A stretch of DNA of 33,269 nucleotides from Burkholderiaceae bacterium (GCA_947380285.1 CANCQD010000014.1:1-33269); one strand, 5' to 3'; positions 8,744-17,033 are shown, numbered from the stretch's first letter. Notes: generated from the sequence alone by a model not told the origin. Numbers and translations: made by a program.

Positions 8744-9160
8744 ATGATGAACTTTCTTACTCAAATTGATAATTTAGCGCTTATTGCCCTTCTGATAGTT
8801 TCGGGCATAGCGCTTTTCCTACCCACATTATCTACGCTTATTGGGGGAAAAGGCTTGTCCCCTACAGAAGCGACGATTTGGATTAATCGACGCAAAGCAT
8901 ATGTGCTGGATTTGCGTTCGGAGGAGGATTTCAAAGCAGGGCATCTCCCTAGCGCCAAATTTGCCAATGCCAGTGGTTTAACAGTAGCCATTGAAAAGCT
9001 AAAGCTAGATCGCAAACTTCCCGTAATCTTAGTTTGCGAAACGGGCTCCCAATCACGCAAGCTCCTCGCTGAAGCTCAAAAACTAGGATTTGTAGAGGTA
9101 GGCACTTTAGATGGCGGTGTGCAGGCTTGGAAAGCAGCAGCTCTGCCGTTGGTGAAGTAA
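8744..9160 (+). CDS. Membrane-anchored rhodanese-like protein
   Basis: Single-domain rhodanese of 138 residues, probably a sulfurtransferase. Residues about 11-33 are a hydrophobic membrane segment; the rhodanese fold follows (VLDLRSEEDFKAGHLPSAKF) with the active-site cysteine at Cys98 in CETGSQSRK and the final DGGVQAWKAAALPLV. Two start codons are adjacent (8744 and 8747); the second fits the leaderless geometry of the TATAAT box better. It heads the rhodanese-grxC-secB-gpsA run. Its sulfur acceptor is unknown; neighbouring a glutaredoxin suggests thiol chemistry. Confidence 0.92.
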   Translation: MMNFLTQIDNLALIALLIVSGIALFLPTLSTLIGGKGLSPTEATIWINRRKAYVLDLRSEEDFKAGHLPSAKFANASGLTVAIEKLKLDRKLPVILVCETGSQSRKLLAEAQKLGFVEVGTLDGGVQAWKAAALPLVK

Positions 9161-9170
9161 GGAGAAATTG

Positions 9171-9425
9171 ATGCTTCCAGTAACGATGTATAGCACTCAG
9201 GTTTGCCCATATTGTGTAATGGCAGAAAAGCTCTTGCTCAAAAAAGGTGTTGCTAATTTGGAAAAGATTTTGATTGATCGCGATCCTGCTCAACGTGAAA
9301 TCATGATGACGCGAACTGGTCGTCGTACTGTTCCTCAGATTTATATTGGGGACACCCATGTTGGCGGCTATGACGATTTAGTTGCATTGGATCGCGCAGG
9401 AAATCTTGATCCTCTATTGGCTTAA
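9171..9425 (+). CDS. grxC: Glutaredoxin 3 (GrxC type)
   Basis: Glutathione-dependent disulfide reductase, 84 residues. The redox motif CPYC is at residues 12-15, with the cis-proline region [20 protein letters not shown] place the start at ATG 9171, not the TTG at 9168, because GGAGA (9161-9165) gives a normal 5-nt spacing to the ATG. It uses glutathione made by the gshA/gshB genes earlier in this window. It follows the rhodanese gene by 10 bp and precedes secB by 35 bp. Confidence 0.95.
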   Translation: MLPVTMYSTQVCPYCVMAEKLLLKKGVANLEKILIDRDPAQREIMMTRTGRRTVPQIYIGDTHVGGYDDLVALDRAGNLDPLLA

Positions 9426-9460
9426 TACTTAACAGATTTAAAATACAAAGAAAGTTAGCA

Positions 9461-9985
9461 ATGACTGAACAATCTTCTACACCACAAGCAAGCGCCGAAA
9501 AAAATAAAGAACCTGGCTTTCGTATTCAGCGAATTTATCTAAAAGATTTATCCCTTGAGCAGCCGAATTCTCCTCAGATTCTATTGGTAGCATCTGAGCC
9601 ACAAGTCCAGGTAGAGATTGATATTGCTGCCCTTCCTTTGGCTGAGGGGATTTTCGAGGTAGCCTTGAGTTCTACTGTGACTGCCAAGGTTGATTCAAAA
9701 GTATTGTTCTTGGTCGAAGCAAAGCAAGCGGGTATTTTTGAATTTAGTAATATTCCTGCTGAGCAAATTGATCCAATGCTTGGCATTACTTGCCCAACGA
9801 TTTTGTATCCTTACTTGCGTTCAAACATCGCCGACATTATTAGCCGTGCAGGCTTCCAGCCAATTCACCTGAATGATATTAATTTCCACGGTATGTACGA
9901 GCATCGTTTGATGCAGGCTCAACAAGAAGCATCAGCAGGCGAAAGCGGATCCGCTGATGAGGGCAAGATTATCCTTCCCCATTAA
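9461..9985 (+). CDS. secB: Protein-export chaperone SecB
   Basis: Tetrameric cytoplasmic chaperone that keeps precursor proteins unfolded and delivers them to SecA. 174 residues, typical for betaproteobacteria. Family signatures: [19 protein letters not shown] near residue 20, [11 protein letters not shown], and LFPYLR-type [19 protein letters not shown] followed by [12 protein letters not shown]- and C-terminal tails are hydrophilic. Located between grxC and gpsA, an order common in proteobacteria. Confidence 0.96.
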   Translation: MTEQSSTPQASAEKNKEPGFRIQRIYLKDLSLEQPNSPQILLVASEPQVQVEIDIAALPLAEGIFEVALSSTVTAKVDSKVLFLVEAKQAGIFEFSNIPAEQIDPMLGITCPTILYPYLRSNIADIISRAGFQPIHLNDINFHGMYEHRLMQAQQEASAGESGSADEGKIILPH

Positions 9986-10009
9986 CTCTTAATAGCGAGC
10001 CCACAGATC

Positions 10010-11032
10010 ATGAAAGTGACACTGCTTGGTGCTGGCGCTTGGGGAACAGCGATGGCGGCACAGGCCGCTCGCCACCTCCAAGAGGGTGATGTTTGTTTAT
10101 GGTCGCGCAGTAAAGAGCAGCTAGCAGAGATTCAAGAGAGCGGTGAAAATCATGCTCATCTTTCAGGAATTAAGTTACCTGAAAAACTCAAGTTTGAAGA
10201 CAACTTTTCTTCCGCAATTAAAAGGCTTTCTAGTAATGATTTGTTGGTTATTGCGACGCCGATGTCAGGGCTTGCAGAAACAATTGAACAAGTTTTAAGG
10301 ATTGCCGAGCATCCTCTCAACATCATTTGGTTGTGCAAGGGCTTAGAGCCAAATACCGCGTTATTGCCACATCAAGTTGTCGCGCGTGAAAATGAAATCT
10401 ATTCCCATGGGATAACGCATTCGTATGGTGCATTATCTGGCCCAAGTTTTGCTCGTGAGGTTGGTGCAGGCATGCCTTGCGCCTTAACAGTTGCGAGTAA
10501 ATCTACAAAACTTTGTGAGACGGTTCAAGCTGCTTTTCACCACGGCAATATGCGCGTGTATTCAAGCGATGATTTGATTGGTGTGGAGTTGGGTGGCGCC
10601 ATTAAGAATGTCTTGGCGATTGCTGCAGGCATTGGTGATGGCTTGGACTTGGGCCTTAATGCCCGCGCCGCTGTTCTCACACGTGGTTTGGCAGAAATGA
10701 TGCGCTTAGTGAAGGCTGCGGGCGGTAAATCTGAAACTTGCATGGGTTTAACTGGCGTTGGAGATTTGATCTTGACTGCTACTGGCGACCTATCTCGCAA
10801 TCGTCGTGTAGGTCTTGAGCTTGCTGCTGGTAAATCATTGCCTGAAATTCTTGCAGGTCTTGGCCATGTTGCCGAGGGCGTGCTTTGTGCTGCTGCTGTT
10901 GGAGATTTGGCGAGGCGTTTAGGTGTCGAAATGCCTATTACCGCCATGATGGGTGAGGTGCTGTCAGCTAAATTGAAGCCCCATGATGCCGTTAAAAAGC
11001 TGATGGGGCGCGATCCTAAAATCGAATCGTAA
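10010..11032 (+). CDS. gpsA: NAD(P)H-dependent glycerol-3-phosphate dehydrogenase
   Basis: Reduces dihydroxyacetone phosphate to sn-glycerol 3-phosphate for phospholipid synthesis. 340 residues. The nucleotide-binding loop is LLGAGAWGTAMA at the N-terminus; LSGPSFAREVGAGMPCAL, VELGGAIKNVLAIAAGIGDG (catalytic lysine) and GLTGVGDLILTATGDLSRNR follow. Last gene of the rhodanese-grxC-secB-gpsA run. It converges with trmL, and the 22 bp between them hold no clear terminator hairpin. Confidence 0.97.
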   Translation: MKVTLLGAGAWGTAMAAQAARHLQEGDVCLWSRSKEQLAEIQESGENHAHLSGIKLPEKLKFEDNFSSAIKRLSSNDLLVIATPMSGLAETIEQVLRIAEHPLNIIWLCKGLEPNTALLPHQVVARENEIYSHGITHSYGALSGPSFAREVGAGMPCALTVASKSTKLCETVQAAFHHGNMRVYSSDDLIGVELGGAIKNVLAIAAGIGDGLDLGLNARAAVLTRGLAEMMRLVKAAGGKSETCMGLTGVGDLILTATGDLSRNRRVGLELAAGKSLPEILAGLGHVAEGVLCAAAVGDLARRLGVEMPITAMMGEVLSAKLKPHDAVKKLMGRDPKIES

Positions 11033-11054
11033 TCCTTTCAATCGGTTGGCTTTG

Positions 11055-11525
11055 CTACTGCCCACCTGCAAGGCCATTTTGGCGCCATGCTTCATACACA
11101 ACAATCGCTACAGTATTCGATAAATTTAAGCTCCGACTACTATCTTGCATTGCTAGACGCATACGATTTCCTGTTGGTATGGAGTCTCTTACTTCATTTG
11201 TAATGCCTTTAGTCTCCGAGCCAAATACAAAGTAATCATCTGGAGAGTATTTGCCTTCATGAAATTTTCCTGAACCCTTGGTAGTTAGGGCATAGAGATG
11301 TTGAGAATCAGGTTGTTCATCTTTCAAAAACTGCGCCCAATTTTTATGAACTTTTACTCTTGCAAACTCGTGATAGTCTAAACCGGCTCTGCGCAACTTC
11401 GCATCTTCCATCGGGAAACCGAGTGGCTCAATTAAATGTAGCTTAGCTCCTGTATTGGCGCACAAGCGAATGATGTTGCCTGTATTGGGCGGAATTTCTG
11501 GTTCGAATAAAACAATATTAAACAT
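11055..11525 (-). CDS. trmL: tRNA (cytidine(34)-2'-O)-methyltransferase
   Basis: SPOUT-class methyltransferase that 2'-O-methylates the wobble base of tRNA-Leu. 156 residues, the usual length. Knot-forming motifs are visible: FNIVLFEPEIPPNTGNIIRL at the start, VFGSETKGI in the middle, and RSLNLSNTVAIVVYEAWRQ at the end. It follows the ComF-like gene by 10 bp on the same strand, so they are probably one transcript. Confidence 0.95.
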   Translation of the reverse strand: MFNIVLFEPEIPPNTGNIIRLCANTGAKLHLIEPLGFPMEDAKLRRAGLDYHEFARVKVHKNWAQFLKDEQPDSQHLYALTTKGSGKFHEGKYSPDDYFVFGSETKGITNEVRDSIPTGNRMRLAMQDSSRSLNLSNTVAIVVYEAWRQNGLAGGQ

Positions 11526-11535
11526 GTGACACTCT

Positions 11536-12279
11536 TTAAATTGATCGCATCGCCCTGAGTAGCACCCAATTGATTACGCGAGATACACCATTGTCCTTCA
11601 GAACGCGCGCAATTTCATTAAGAGTAGCCCCGCTGGTCATTACATCGTCAAAAATAATAACGGTCTTATTTTGCAGCCTATTAATGGAATTTGCGTCGAT
11701 ATAAAACATTCCTTGAATAGCTAGGTGGCGACTGCTTAGCGTGCTTCCTGCTTGGTGCTCAAAATAATGGTGACGCCGGAGTACATAGGGTGATTTTTGA
11801 ATATATTTTCCGCAGTGTATCCGTTTGGCAATTTCCCAGCTTTGATTAAAGCCGCGCTGCACTAACTTTTGAATGCTAAGTGGAACTGGTAGTAAATAAT
11901 CTGCGTAAATGTTTTGCTGCTCTTGGCTAACAAGTAGGTTCCATGTGTTGCTAAGAGCATTAGCAAATGCAATACGTTTTTGATACTTCAATTTATGCAG
12001 CGGTTTTTGTAACAATCCATCATATCGATCTAAACAATAGGTTTCATCAAAATGAGGCTGAGTAATTTGACATGGAGAGCAATGCTGCTGAACCAATTCA
12101 GAGGCTTGAAGTGCAATGCCACATTGGTAGCAACATTGATAATTAAACAAAGCATCATCCCTTAATGAGCTGAGACACTTATTACAAATTGAGAATTTTT
12201 GAAACTCCTGACAAGTAATGCATGCTGTTGGCAAAAGATGCTCGCAAATGGTTTGAAAAATGTTCTCTGGAAATCGCAT
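11536..12279 (-). CDS. comF: ComF family phosphoribosyltransferase-like protein
   Basis: 247 residues. The N-terminal third carries cysteine pairs like a zinc finger (CITC, CNKC, CYQC, CSPC), and the C-terminal part has the PRPP-binding motif VIIFDDVMTSGATLNEIARVL. ComF proteins are needed for DNA uptake in naturally competent bacteria; the exact reaction is not settled. The start at 12279 is supported by the conserved LLPTACITC just after it. It diverges from the methyltransferase gene across only 23 bp with a shared palindromic -10 box. Confidence 0.9.
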   Translation of the reverse strand: MRFPENIFQTICEHLLPTACITCQEFQKFSICNKCLSSLRDDALFNYQCCYQCGIALQASELVQQHCSPCQITQPHFDETYCLDRYDGLLQKPLHKLKYQKRIAFANALSNTWNLLVSQEQQNIYADYLLPVPLSIQKLVQRGFNQSWEIAKRIHCGKYIQKSPYVLRRHHYFEHQAGSTLSSRHLAIQGMFYIDANSINRLQNKTVIIFDDVMTSGATLNEIARVLKDNGVSRVINWVLLRAMRSI

Positions 12280-12302
12280 GGGGCGCTGAGTATACTGAGC
12301 CT
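12280..12302. promoter_or_regulatory. Palindromic bidirectional promoter between comF and the methyltransferase gene
   Basis: The intergenic space is 23 bp. The 8-bp palindrome AGTATACT (12289-12296) gives TATACT (5 of 6 to TATAAT) on both strands. On the + strand the box ends 6 nt before ATG 12303, and TGGAAA (12268-12273) sits 17 bp upstream as a 4-of-6 -35 match. On the - strand the box ends 9 nt before ATG 12279, giving a leader of about 3 nt. Both transcripts would be leaderless or nearly so. Inferred from sequence only. Confidence 0.5.
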
Positions 12303-13100
12303 ATGACCCAGCCCATCAGATGGTTACAAGATGAAATTGCAGATCGTATGCTGCAAAAATTGGACATTGTTAAGCTCGATGTAAAAGATATCTTGATCGT
12401 GCCGGATTTTGCTGGCAAACATTTAGATATGCTTGCTAAGCGCTTCCCAAAAGCGCGTACTTTTAGCATTACTGAAGCAGGTGTTTCGGGTTTACAAATG
12501 TGGCGCGCTAAAGCGCTTAGTAATTGGCGATCTTTATTTGCCAGTAACACCAGTCCTTTGGAGGGCTTCACCTCATCTGGAAGTTTTGATATTCCAGATA
12601 ATTCTGTTGATTTAGTTTTTAGTGATCTTTTGTTGCAGGATTTACCCGACCCGAAATATTTCCTTCAAGAGTGTTGGCGTGTCCTGCGCGAAGGCGGTTT
12701 AATTACATTTAGTTATTTAGGGCCAGACACTGGCAAAGAGTTGCGCTCTCTGGAGCTTCCGGGGTTGCAGCTAAAGAGCTTATTGAGTCCTTGGGATATG
12801 CACGATATGGGCGATGCATTGCTTGGGGAGCGCTTTTCTGACCCAGTTATGGATATGGAGTACCTCACCTTGGATTACGAGAAGTCGGCCATATTACTGG
12901 CAGATATGAGTGCGCTGAAATTGATGCATTCCACCCCTCCCAAAGCGATTGAAAAAGAGGTTTTGCTGCAAAAAATCACTTTAGAAGTGGTTTATGGACA
13001 TGCGTGGGCCCTCGGAAAGCACCTTGCAAAGGCAATGGACAACATCGCTTACATTGATCCAAATCAAATTGGGCGCAAGACTAGGTCAGATTCTGCCTAA
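12303..13100 (+). CDS. BioC-like methyltransferase domain protein with degenerate SAM loop
   Basis: 265 residues from ATG 12303. The C-terminal half looks like a class I SAM-dependent methyltransferase of the BioC type: VDLVFSDLLLQDLPDPKYFL, ECWRVLREGGLITFSYLGPDTGKELRSL, and a DMHDMGDAL motif typical of BioC relatives. The usual glycine-rich motif I is replaced by ILIVPDFAGKHLDML, so cofactor binding may be altered. The open frame continues upstream to 12222, but that stretch overlaps the conserved start of comF, so I prefer 12303. BioC would methylate malonyl-ACP for biotin synthesis; that role here is uncertain. Confidence 0.75.
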   Translation: MTQPIRWLQDEIADRMLQKLDIVKLDVKDILIVPDFAGKHLDMLAKRFPKARTFSITEAGVSGLQMWRAKALSNWRSLFASNTSPLEGFTSSGSFDIPDNSVDLVFSDLLLQDLPDPKYFLQECWRVLREGGLITFSYLGPDTGKELRSLELPGLQLKSLLSPWDMHDMGDALLGERFSDPVMDMEYLTLDYEKSAILLADMSALKLMHSTPPKAIEKEVLLQKITLEVVYGHAWALGKHLAKAMDNIAYIDPNQIGRKTRSDSA

Positions 13101-13162
13101 GTGTAAGTGCTTACTATCATTTAAAGCTCGACCAAGATTGGTTCAGGCTGGGTTAACCAGGT

Positions 13163-13191
13163 TTGTTCTTGCGCCTAATTAACCCTATAAT
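13163..13191 (+). promoter_or_regulatory. Predicted sigma70 promoter for the cytochrome oxidase operon
   Basis: A perfect TATAAT (13186-13191) is preceded at 17 bp by TTGTTC (13163-13168, 3 of 6). A start near 13198 would leave a leader of about 80 nt before coxB. It is the best promoter-like signal in the 179-bp gap after the methyltransferase gene; nothing else is recognisable there. Confidence 0.5.
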
Positions 13192-13279
13192 CACGGCTGG
13201 ATGTATTGGCTTGAGACCGTTTTTTGGGCAATTTGTGGCATTTTTGCTACTTTGCTCACGACAATAAACAGAGAATAAG

Positions 13280-14437
13280 ATGAATTTATTTGGGAAAGTC
13301 ACTAGGGCTTCGCTCTATTTCGCAGTAGCTTTTGGCACTGCTTTTGCTCATGCAGCAGAGAATATGCCTGGTGGCCCAGCTGTTAATCAGCTGAATTTTG
13401 CGCCTCCTGCCACCAAAATCATGCAAGAAATCCATTGGTTGCATTGGATGATGTTGGTTATTTGTGCAGTGATTTTTATTGGTGTTTTTGGAGTGATGTT
13501 CTATTCCATCTTGAAACATCGCAAATCATTAGGTCATAAATCAGCATCTTTTCACGAGAGCACGACGGTTGAAATTATTTGGACAGTTATTCCATTGCTC
13601 ATCGTTATCGGCATGGCATTGCCTGCAACAAAAACTGTTGTGGCGATGAAAGATACAACTAACTCTGATATCACTATTAAGACCACTGGCTATCAGTGGA
13701 AGTGGGGTTACGACTACATCAAAGGCGAAGGTGAGGGCATTAGTTTCGTATCTACTTTGGCCACTTCCCGCGAAGCAATTAATAATCTCGCACCTAAATC
13801 AAGCACCTACTTGATGGAAGTCGACAATGAAATGGTTGTGCCTGTAGGCAAGAAAATTCGTTTGATCACTACTGCTAATGACGTTATCCACGCTTGGACT
13901 ATTCCAGCATTTGGCGTCAAGCAAGATGCGATCCCTGGATTCGTGCGCGACACTTGGTTCAGAGCCGACAAGATTGGCACGTTCCGCGGCCAGTGTTCTG
14001 AGCTCTGTGGTGCAGAACATGCTTTCATGCCTATCGTTGTGAGAGTGGTTTCGGAAGAGGACTACACCAAGTGGGTTGCTGAGAAGAAAAAAGAAATGGG
14101 CGCTGGGGGCGATGACCCATCTAAGGTTTACACCTTGGAAGAGCAAAAAGAGCGTGGCGCCAAAGTTTATGCAGCAAACTGTGCGGCTTGCCATCAACCA
14201 AACGGTAAAGGCGCAGGCGCATTCCCAGCATTGGATGGCAGCAAAGTTGTTAACGGTCCTAAAGCAGGTCAGTACAACATTTTGTTGAACGGTAAAAATG
14301 CTATGCCTAAATGGGCTGGCGTAATTTCGGATGGCGATATCGCTGCCGTTATTACCTATACCCGTAATTCATGGGGTAATAAAACGGGCGAAGTAATTCA
14401 GACCCAAGAGATTATTACTGCACGCGGCGGCAATTAA
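13280..14437 (+). CDS. coxB: Cytochrome c oxidase subunit II with fused cytochrome c domain
   Basis: Electron-entry subunit of aa3-type oxidase, 385 residues. A signal peptide (residues 1-25) is followed by two membrane helices, then a periplasmic CuA domain with ligands in VIHAWTIPAFGVKQDAIPG and GQCSELCGAEHAFMP. A C-terminal class I cytochrome c domain carries the heme site CAACH at residues 301-305 and a likely axial methionine in AMPKW. This is the caa3-like layout common in betaproteobacteria. First gene of the oxidase run, with a predicted promoter about 90 bp upstream. Confidence 0.96.
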   Translation: MNLFGKVTRASLYFAVAFGTAFAHAAENMPGGPAVNQLNFAPPATKIMQEIHWLHWMMLVICAVIFIGVFGVMFYSILKHRKSLGHKSASFHESTTVEIIWTVIPLLIVIGMALPATKTVVAMKDTTNSDITIKTTGYQWKWGYDYIKGEGEGISFVSTLATSREAINNLAPKSSTYLMEVDNEMVVPVGKKIRLITTANDVIHAWTIPAFGVKQDAIPGFVRDTWFRADKIGTFRGQCSELCGAEHAFMPIVVRVVSEEDYTKWVAEKKKEMGAGGDDPSKVYTLEEQKERGAKVYAANCAACHQPNGKGAGAFPALDGSKVVNGPKAGQYNILLNGKNAMPKWAGVISDGDIAAVITYTRNSWGNKTGEVIQTQEIITARGGN

Positions 14438-14480
14438 TTCAAATTAACAAATACAGATAAAAACGAAACCGGAGTAATTC

Positions 14481-16100
14481 ATGAGCACTGTCTCTACTAC
14501 CCACGATCACGCACACGACCACGCGCATGACGATCACACACCACATGGTTGGCGTCGTTGGTTGTTTGCAACTAACCACAAAGACATCGGCACGATGTAT
14601 TTGATATTCTCATTTGTTAGCCTATTGGCTGGTGGTGTGATGGCCTTGGGAATTCGTTTGGAATTGTTCCAACCGGGTTTGCAATTCTTGCGCCCAGAGT
14701 TTTTCAATCAGCTAACAACCATGCACGGTTTAGTGATGGTATTTGGTGCGATCATGCCGGCATTCGTTGGCTTTGCCAACTGGATGGTGCCATTGCAAAT
14801 TGGTGCATCTGACATGGCATTTGCTCGCATGAACAACTTTAGCTTCTGGATTCTTCCAGTGGCGGCAACTTTGTTGTTGAGCTCATTCCTCGTTCCTGGC
14901 GGTGCTCCTGCAGGTGGTTGGACAATTTACGCGCCTTTGACCTCACAAATGGGCCCTGGTATGGATATGGCTATTTTTGCCCTCCATTTATTGGGTGCTT
15001 CTTCCATTATGGGGTCGATCAACATCATCGTCACTATTTTGAATATGCGCGCTCCTGGTATGACGTTGATGAAAATGCCAATGTTCTGCTGGACTTGGTT
15101 GATTACTGCTTACTTATTGATTGCTGTGATGCCGGTATTAGCAGGCGCCATTACGATGGTTCTAACTGACCGTCACTTCGGTACTTCTTTCTTCTCCGCT
15201 GTTGGCGGTGGTGACCCAGTCATGTTCCAGCATATCTTTTGGTTCTTTGGTCACCCAGAGGTTTACATCATGATTCTTCCTGCATTCGGAATCGTCAGTG
15301 AGATCATCCCAACTTTCTCTAGAAAGACCTTGTTTGGTTACAGCTCTATGGTTTATGCAACATCGTCTATTGCGATCTTGTCATTCATTGTTTGGGCTCA
15401 CCACATGTTTGCAACCGGTATGCCGGTAACTGGTCAACTATTCTTTATGTACGCAACAATGTTGATTGCTGTTCCAACTGGTGTGAAGATTTTTAACTGG
15501 GTTGCAACAATGTGGAAAGGTTCAATGACCTTTGAAACTCCAATGTTGTGGGCCATTGGCTTTATCTTCGTATTTACGATGGGTGGCTTTACTGGCTTGA
15601 TCTTAGCAATGGCGCCAATTGATATTGGCCTGCAAGATACTTACTACGTTGTAGCGCACTTCCACTATGTGTTGGTAGCGGGCTCATTGTTTGCCATGTT
15701 TGCCGGTTTCTATTACTGGTGTCCAAAGTGGACAGGCTATATGGCTAGCGAAACTCGCGGCAAGATCCATTTCTGGACTTCCATGATTTTCTTTAACATT
15801 ACCTTCTTCCCAATGCACTTCCTGGGCTTGGCAGGTATGCCACGTCGCTACGCAGATTATCCAACTCAGTTTGCTGATTTCAATTCGATTGCTTCGATTG
15901 GCGCTTTAGGCTTTGGTTTATCACAGGTTTATTTCTTACTATTCGTGGTATTGCCAGCGTATAGCGGTAAAGGTGAAAAAGCACCGATGAAGCCATGGGA
16001 TGGTGCCAAAGGTCTTGAGTGGACTGTACCGTCACCAGCGCCACATCACACTTTCGAAACTCCGCCTAGTGCAGAGCAAATGCGTGAAGCAGGAATTTAA
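14481..16100 (+). CDS. ctaD: Cytochrome c oxidase subunit I
   Basis: Catalytic heme-copper subunit, 539 residues, 12 membrane helices. Metal ligands are in TTMHGLVMVFG (heme a), WFFGHPEVYIMILPAFG (CuB, with the cross-linked Tyr), WAHHMFATGMP (CuB) and VVAHFHYVLVAGS (heme a3 and a). The N-terminus before helix 1 is His/Asp-rich (HDHAHDHAHDDHTPH), a possible metal-binding tail. Starts 43 bp after coxB with a GGAG ribosome site at 14470-14473. Its 3' end overlaps the small assembly-protein gene by 17 bp. Confidence 0.98.
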   Translation: MSTVSTTHDHAHDHAHDDHTPHGWRRWLFATNHKDIGTMYLIFSFVSLLAGGVMALGIRLELFQPGLQFLRPEFFNQLTTMHGLVMVFGAIMPAFVGFANWMVPLQIGASDMAFARMNNFSFWILPVAATLLLSSFLVPGGAPAGGWTIYAPLTSQMGPGMDMAIFALHLLGASSIMGSINIIVTILNMRAPGMTLMKMPMFCWTWLITAYLLIAVMPVLAGAITMVLTDRHFGTSFFSAVGGGDPVMFQHIFWFFGHPEVYIMILPAFGIVSEIIPTFSRKTLFGYSSMVYATSSIAILSFIVWAHHMFATGMPVTGQLFFMYATMLIAVPTGVKIFNWVATMWKGSMTFETPMLWAIGFIFVFTMGGFTGLILAMAPIDIGLQDTYYVVAHFHYVLVAGSLFAMFAGFYYWCPKWTGYMASETRGKIHFWTSMIFFNITFFPMHFLGLAGMPRRYADYPTQFADFNSIASIGALGFGLSQVYFLLFVVLPAYSGKGEKAPMKPWDGAKGLEWTVPSPAPHHTFETPPSAEQMREAGI

Positions 16101-16215
16101 GTCTTCAGAGAAGCAAGCCCTTGCTGCGAATAATCGCAGGATGGGCTTTATTCTTTTGACAGTTGTTGTGACATTTTTTATAGGTATTGTGATCAAACGG
16201 AGTATGTTGGGTTAA
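16084..16215 (+). CDS. Cytochrome oxidase small assembly protein
   Basis: A 43-residue protein with one membrane helix (about GFILLTVVVTFFIGIVI) preceded by ANNRR and ending in KRSMLG. This resembles the small assembly proteins found between ctaD and cox11 in Burkholderiales. No ATG stands before the family-like part; GTG 16084 is the best start, overlapping the end of ctaD in another frame. An ATG at 16141 would leave only the helix. The gap to the Cox11 gene is 7 bp. Its biochemical role is not known to me. Confidence 0.7.
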   Translation: MKQEFKSSEKQALAANNRRMGFILLTVVVTFFIGIVIKRSMLG

Positions 16216-16222
16216 TCCTGCG

Positions 16223-16813
16223 ATGACGATGGTTTCAACTCAATCACTGAATCGCCAAATTTTATTAAAGCTCTTAATTGCAGCAGTAATGATGTTTGGT
16301 TTTGGTTACGCTTTGGTTCCGATGTACAAGGCCTTGTGTGAGGTCACTGGAATTAATGTAGTGACGAGTAAGAACGATTATGGTGTAAGAGCCTTTAGTC
16401 CCAATAAGGTAGGCAATACCCAGGTTAACTATGCTCGTACAGTGACGATTGAGTTTGATTCAAATAGTCGTGGCCCGTTTACGTTTAAGCCGGTGAAGAA
16501 TTTTTTAGAAGTGCATCCGGGTGAAATGACTGAGATTGTTTATGAGGTAACCAATAATCTTGGGCGCACTGTGCGTGCACAGGCAATACCGAGTTACGCA
16601 CCAAAGAGTGCGACGGAGTTTTTTACGAAATTAGAGTGTTTTTGTTTTCAGGAGCAAACACTAGCAGCAAATGAAACAAAAAAGATGCCGGTAGTCTTTG
16701 TGATTGATGCAGGTTTACCGGATGATGTAAAAACAATTACTTTGTCATATACCTTCTTTGAGTTGGGCTTAGGCGGTACGCCACCGGCCCCTAAATCGAA
16801 AGTGGTTTCATGA
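16223..16813 (+). CDS. ctaG: Cytochrome c oxidase assembly protein Cox11/CtaG
   Basis: Copper chaperone that delivers CuB to subunit I. 196 residues: one N-terminal membrane helix (about 13-30), then a periplasmic domain. The membrane-proximal cysteine is in MYKALCEVTGIN, and the copper site is CFCFQEQTL, followed by MPVVFVIDAGLP, all Cox11 hallmarks. ATG codons at 16223 and 16229 are both possible starts. Its stop overlaps the next start (ATGA at 16810). Confidence 0.96.
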   Translation: MTMVSTQSLNRQILLKLLIAAVMMFGFGYALVPMYKALCEVTGINVVTSKNDYGVRAFSPNKVGNTQVNYARTVTIEFDSNSRGPFTFKPVKNFLEVHPGEMTEIVYEVTNNLGRTVRAQAIPSYAPKSATEFFTKLECFCFQEQTLAANETKKMPVVFVIDAGLPDDVKTITLSYTFFELGLGGTPPAPKSKVVS

Positions 16814-17004
16814 AAAAGAAAAGTAGTTTTATGCAGTCTATGAAAGCCGTGATGTGGGGCTTTTTGGGTGTGCGTAAGAAAGCAGGTTTGCAGGAAGATG
16901 TTGCTTCATTAAGTTTTGTGCACATTATCATTGCAGGAGTTATTGGCGCCGTGATTTTTATGGGCGTCCTCCTGTTGATAGTGAAAGTAGTTGTGTCCCA
17001 TTGA
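16810..17004 (+). CDS. DUF2970 small membrane protein
   Basis: A 64-residue protein with a basic N-terminus (MKKKSSFMQSMKAVMWGFLGVRKK) and one membrane helix (about residues 38-60). The WGFLGVRKKAGLQEDV stretch is the DUF2970 signature seen within oxidase clusters of betaproteobacteria. It overlaps the Cox11 gene by 4 bp, so translation is coupled. Function unknown; location points to oxidase assembly or stability. Confidence 0.85.
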   Translation: MKKKSSFMQSMKAVMWGFLGVRKKAGLQEDVASLSFVHIIIAGVIGAVIFMGVLLLIVKVVVSH

Positions 17005-17033
17005 TTATTTTTTGATTTAATAGAGAGAATAAG

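Noticed and set aside
10537..10947. 136-residue frame opposite gpsA
   Set aside because: Proline/arginine/serine-rich composition typical of antisense shadow; gpsA is complete and convincing on the other strand.
12222..12302. Upstream extension of the BioC-like reading frame, overlapping comF
   Set aside because: This stretch is antisense to the conserved N-terminus of ComF (LLPTACITC) and shows no clear family match itself; ATG 12303 fits the promoter geometry.
14496..14545. His-rich N-terminal tail of ctaD as a new metal switch
   Set aside because: His/Asp-rich tails before helix 1 are, to my knowledge, common in Burkholderiales CtaD; noted in the gene entry only.
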